DNA from: an uncultured Candidatus Saccharibacteria bacterium
Lineage (GTDB): Bacteria > Patescibacteriota > Saccharimonadia > Saccharimonadales > Saccharimonadaceae
Length of the DNA: 5,790 nt
Direction: 5' to 3'
Assembly (NCBI GenBank): GCA_938036845.1
Contig: CALHWA010000174.1
Span: forward strand, 1 to 5,790
The notes under the pieces were generated by a model, which worked only from the letters and a program-made list of their open reading frames with translations, searched no databases and was not told the origin of the DNA. Shown piece after piece: positions 5,065 through 5,790 of this stretch. The translations under genes and the position numbers were made by a program. How positions within the stretch are numbered: position 1 is the first letter of the stretch; each line of letters starts with the position of its first letter.

Positions 5065-5135
5065 GTGTGGCGATCTTGCGTTGTATCTACTCGTGCAAGT
5101 TTGCTGCATACAATAATGCCTTCGTATCGCCATAT
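5065..5135 (+). other. Possible structured 3' region after tlyA
   Basis: TGGCGAT (5068-5074) pairs perfectly with ATCGCCA (5126-5132), extendable outward by one A-T and two G-U pairs. Inside it, CTTGC (5075-5079) pairs with GCAAG (5095-5099), and TTGTAT (5081-5086) pairs with ATACAA (5108-5113). The two inner stems cross, so they would form a pseudoknot or alternative folds. No T-run follows, so it is not a standard terminator. Stems of this size can arise by chance in spacer DNA. Confidence 0.25.
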
Positions 5136-5201
5136 ATTAATTATATATAGACAGATTTGGAAACAGCAAAGCATAGGCTGATGCGAGTGTCTTGGAGAGT
5201 C

Positions 5202-5213
5202 AACTATATAGTT
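5202..5213. repeat. 12-bp perfect palindrome
   Basis: AACTATATAGTT is self-complementary and lies in the spacer between the converging tlyA and protease genes. It could be a protein-binding site, but it is AT-rich and no promoter for a visible gene is next to it. Confidence 0.25.
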
Positions 5214-5233
5214 ATTGTAGAAATCTTTGACAT

Positions 5234-5267
5234 AAGAGAAAAACGCATGATGAAGCAAACGCTGCGT
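5234..5267 (-). terminator. Candidate terminator of the CPBP protease gene
   Basis: Read on the minus strand, ACGCA (5267-5263) pairs with TGCGT (5247-5243) across a 15-nt loop and runs into TTTTCTCTT (5242-5234). It begins 34 nt after the protease stop codon, a suitable place. The stem is only 5 bp, so support is modest. No convincing plus-strand terminator for tlyA was found in the 289-bp spacer. Confidence 0.3.
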
Positions 5268-5300
5268 AGTGTATGCGCACTGTGAAATGCAGCAACGCGC

Positions 5301-5790
5301 TCATCGTAGTACAACACATAGCGCCATCACCACCGTCGGCCCATTGATGAGTATGCTGGCAATGGCATGTGCTGTCATTGGTACATACACGTTGCGCGTC
5401 ATACTATATGCCAAGCTAAATGGCAGCGCCCACACCATGCCCAGCAGCACACCCCACGGTGCGACGAAGTGCTCTGCTGCAAACAATATAGCACTCAGCA
5501 AAGTGGTGCAGATGATCGCTGTGCGACTGGCTAGGCAGATCATTTGCTTGCGAAAAATTGTCTCCTCTACGATGGCGGGGAGAACGATGGTTGAGAGCGC
5601 AAAGAGTAGCAATTCGCCTGCCGTCTTGACCGGCATTGTAATGGCACCTGTGGTGAGGTGAGGGAAGGCTTGCTCGAGCAGGCTCGTTGCGCCAAACGCT
5701 CCTGCTGCGCAAACCAGCGTGATTACTACCTGCTGCCAAAAGTGCCACCCACCAGTGAGCGCACGAAGAAGAATAAAGCGCCCCTTCGTC
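5301..5790 (-). CDS. CPBP-family intramembrane metalloprotease, N-terminus outside window
   Basis: The frame is open to the right edge, so about 162 C-terminal residues are visible and the N-terminus is missing. The Met at 5636 is internal, since in-frame coding continues upstream through a hydrophobic segment (WQQVVITLVCAAGAFGA). The family (CPBP, also CAAX protease or Abi) consists of multi-pass glutamate/histidine metalloproteases involved in prenyl-protein processing, bacteriocin immunity or unknown roles. Visible motifs in order are EETIFR (EExxxR), FAAEH (FxxxH) and TAHAIAS near the C-terminus, where the usual asparagine after the histidine is replaced, with an Asn 8 residues on. Several hydrophobic helices (around FALSTIVLPAIV, TTLLSAILFAA, GVLLGMVWALPFSLAY) fit a membrane protein. 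It converges on tlyA across a 289-bp spacer. Substrate unknown. Confidence 0.85.
   Translation of the reverse strand, partial: TKGRFILLRALTGGWHFWQQVVITLVCAAGAFGATSLLEQAFPHLTTGAITMPVKTAGELLLFALSTIVLPAIVEETIFRKQMICLASRTAIICTTLLSAILFAAEHFVAPWGVLLGMVWALPFSLAYSMTRNVYVPMTAHAIASILINGPTVVMALCVVLR

Noticed and set aside
5269..5661. 130-codon plus-strand frame opposite the protease gene
   Set aside because: It is antisense to a frame carrying the CPBP motifs EExxxR and FxxxH and continuous hydrophobic helices, so it is a shadow.
5416..5748. 110-codon minus-strand frame overlapping the protease in another phase
   Set aside because: It lacks family motifs, is rich in His, Arg and Ser, and shares its bases with the clearly coding protease frame.
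1..5790. CRISPR array, insertion sequence or defence system
   Set aside because: No regularly spaced direct repeats, transposase, terminal inverted repeats or recognisable defence proteins are present.

Overview
The window looks like chromosomal DNA from a candidate-phyla-radiation (Patescibacteria) bacterium, most likely Saccharibacteria/TM7. This is inferred from the style of the S6, SSB and S18 proteins, the very short S18 (66 aa), the absence of a bL9 gene after rpsR, and genes reading well in the standard code. TGA ends tlyA and the right-edge protease gene and is not read as glycine, which argues against Absconditabacteria and Gracilibacteria. The lineage call is recognition, not a database result.

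Layout. Positions 1-695 hold no convincing gene. A strong promoter (about 696-729) and a foldable leader precede a plus-strand cluster, rpsF-ssb-rpsR-efp (794-2504): ribosomal protein S6, single-stranded DNA-binding protein, ribosomal protein S18 and elongation factor P. Each has a good Shine-Dalgarno sequence, and a clear intrinsic terminator closes the cluster at 2581-2608. A 9-bp-stem hairpin separates rpsR from efp. Positions 2609-4067 are a 1.46-kb stretch with no convincing gene, with an abrupt composition switch, several small repeats and tandem hairpins. It is followed by a possible 60-residue minus-strand gene (4068-4250), then tlyA (4271-5011), an S4-domain rRNA 2'-O-methyltransferase. 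The two appear to diverge from one overlapping pair of -10 elements, each placed so that transcription would begin on the first base of the start codon. After 289 bp of spacer, a convergent minus-strand CPBP-family membrane protease gene runs off the right edge.

Function. The recognised genes are mostly housekeeping: small-subunit assembly (S6 and S18 bind each other on the platform), DNA replication and repair (SSB), rescue of polyproline stalling (EF-P) and ribosomal RNA methylation (TlyA). I see no defence, mobile-element or CRISPR system. The most interesting signals are the symmetric leaderless divergent promoter with its possible small gene, the rpsF leader (candidate S6:S18 autoregulation), arginine at the EF-P tip position, and the unusually low coding fraction (roughly half) for a lineage with compact genomes.
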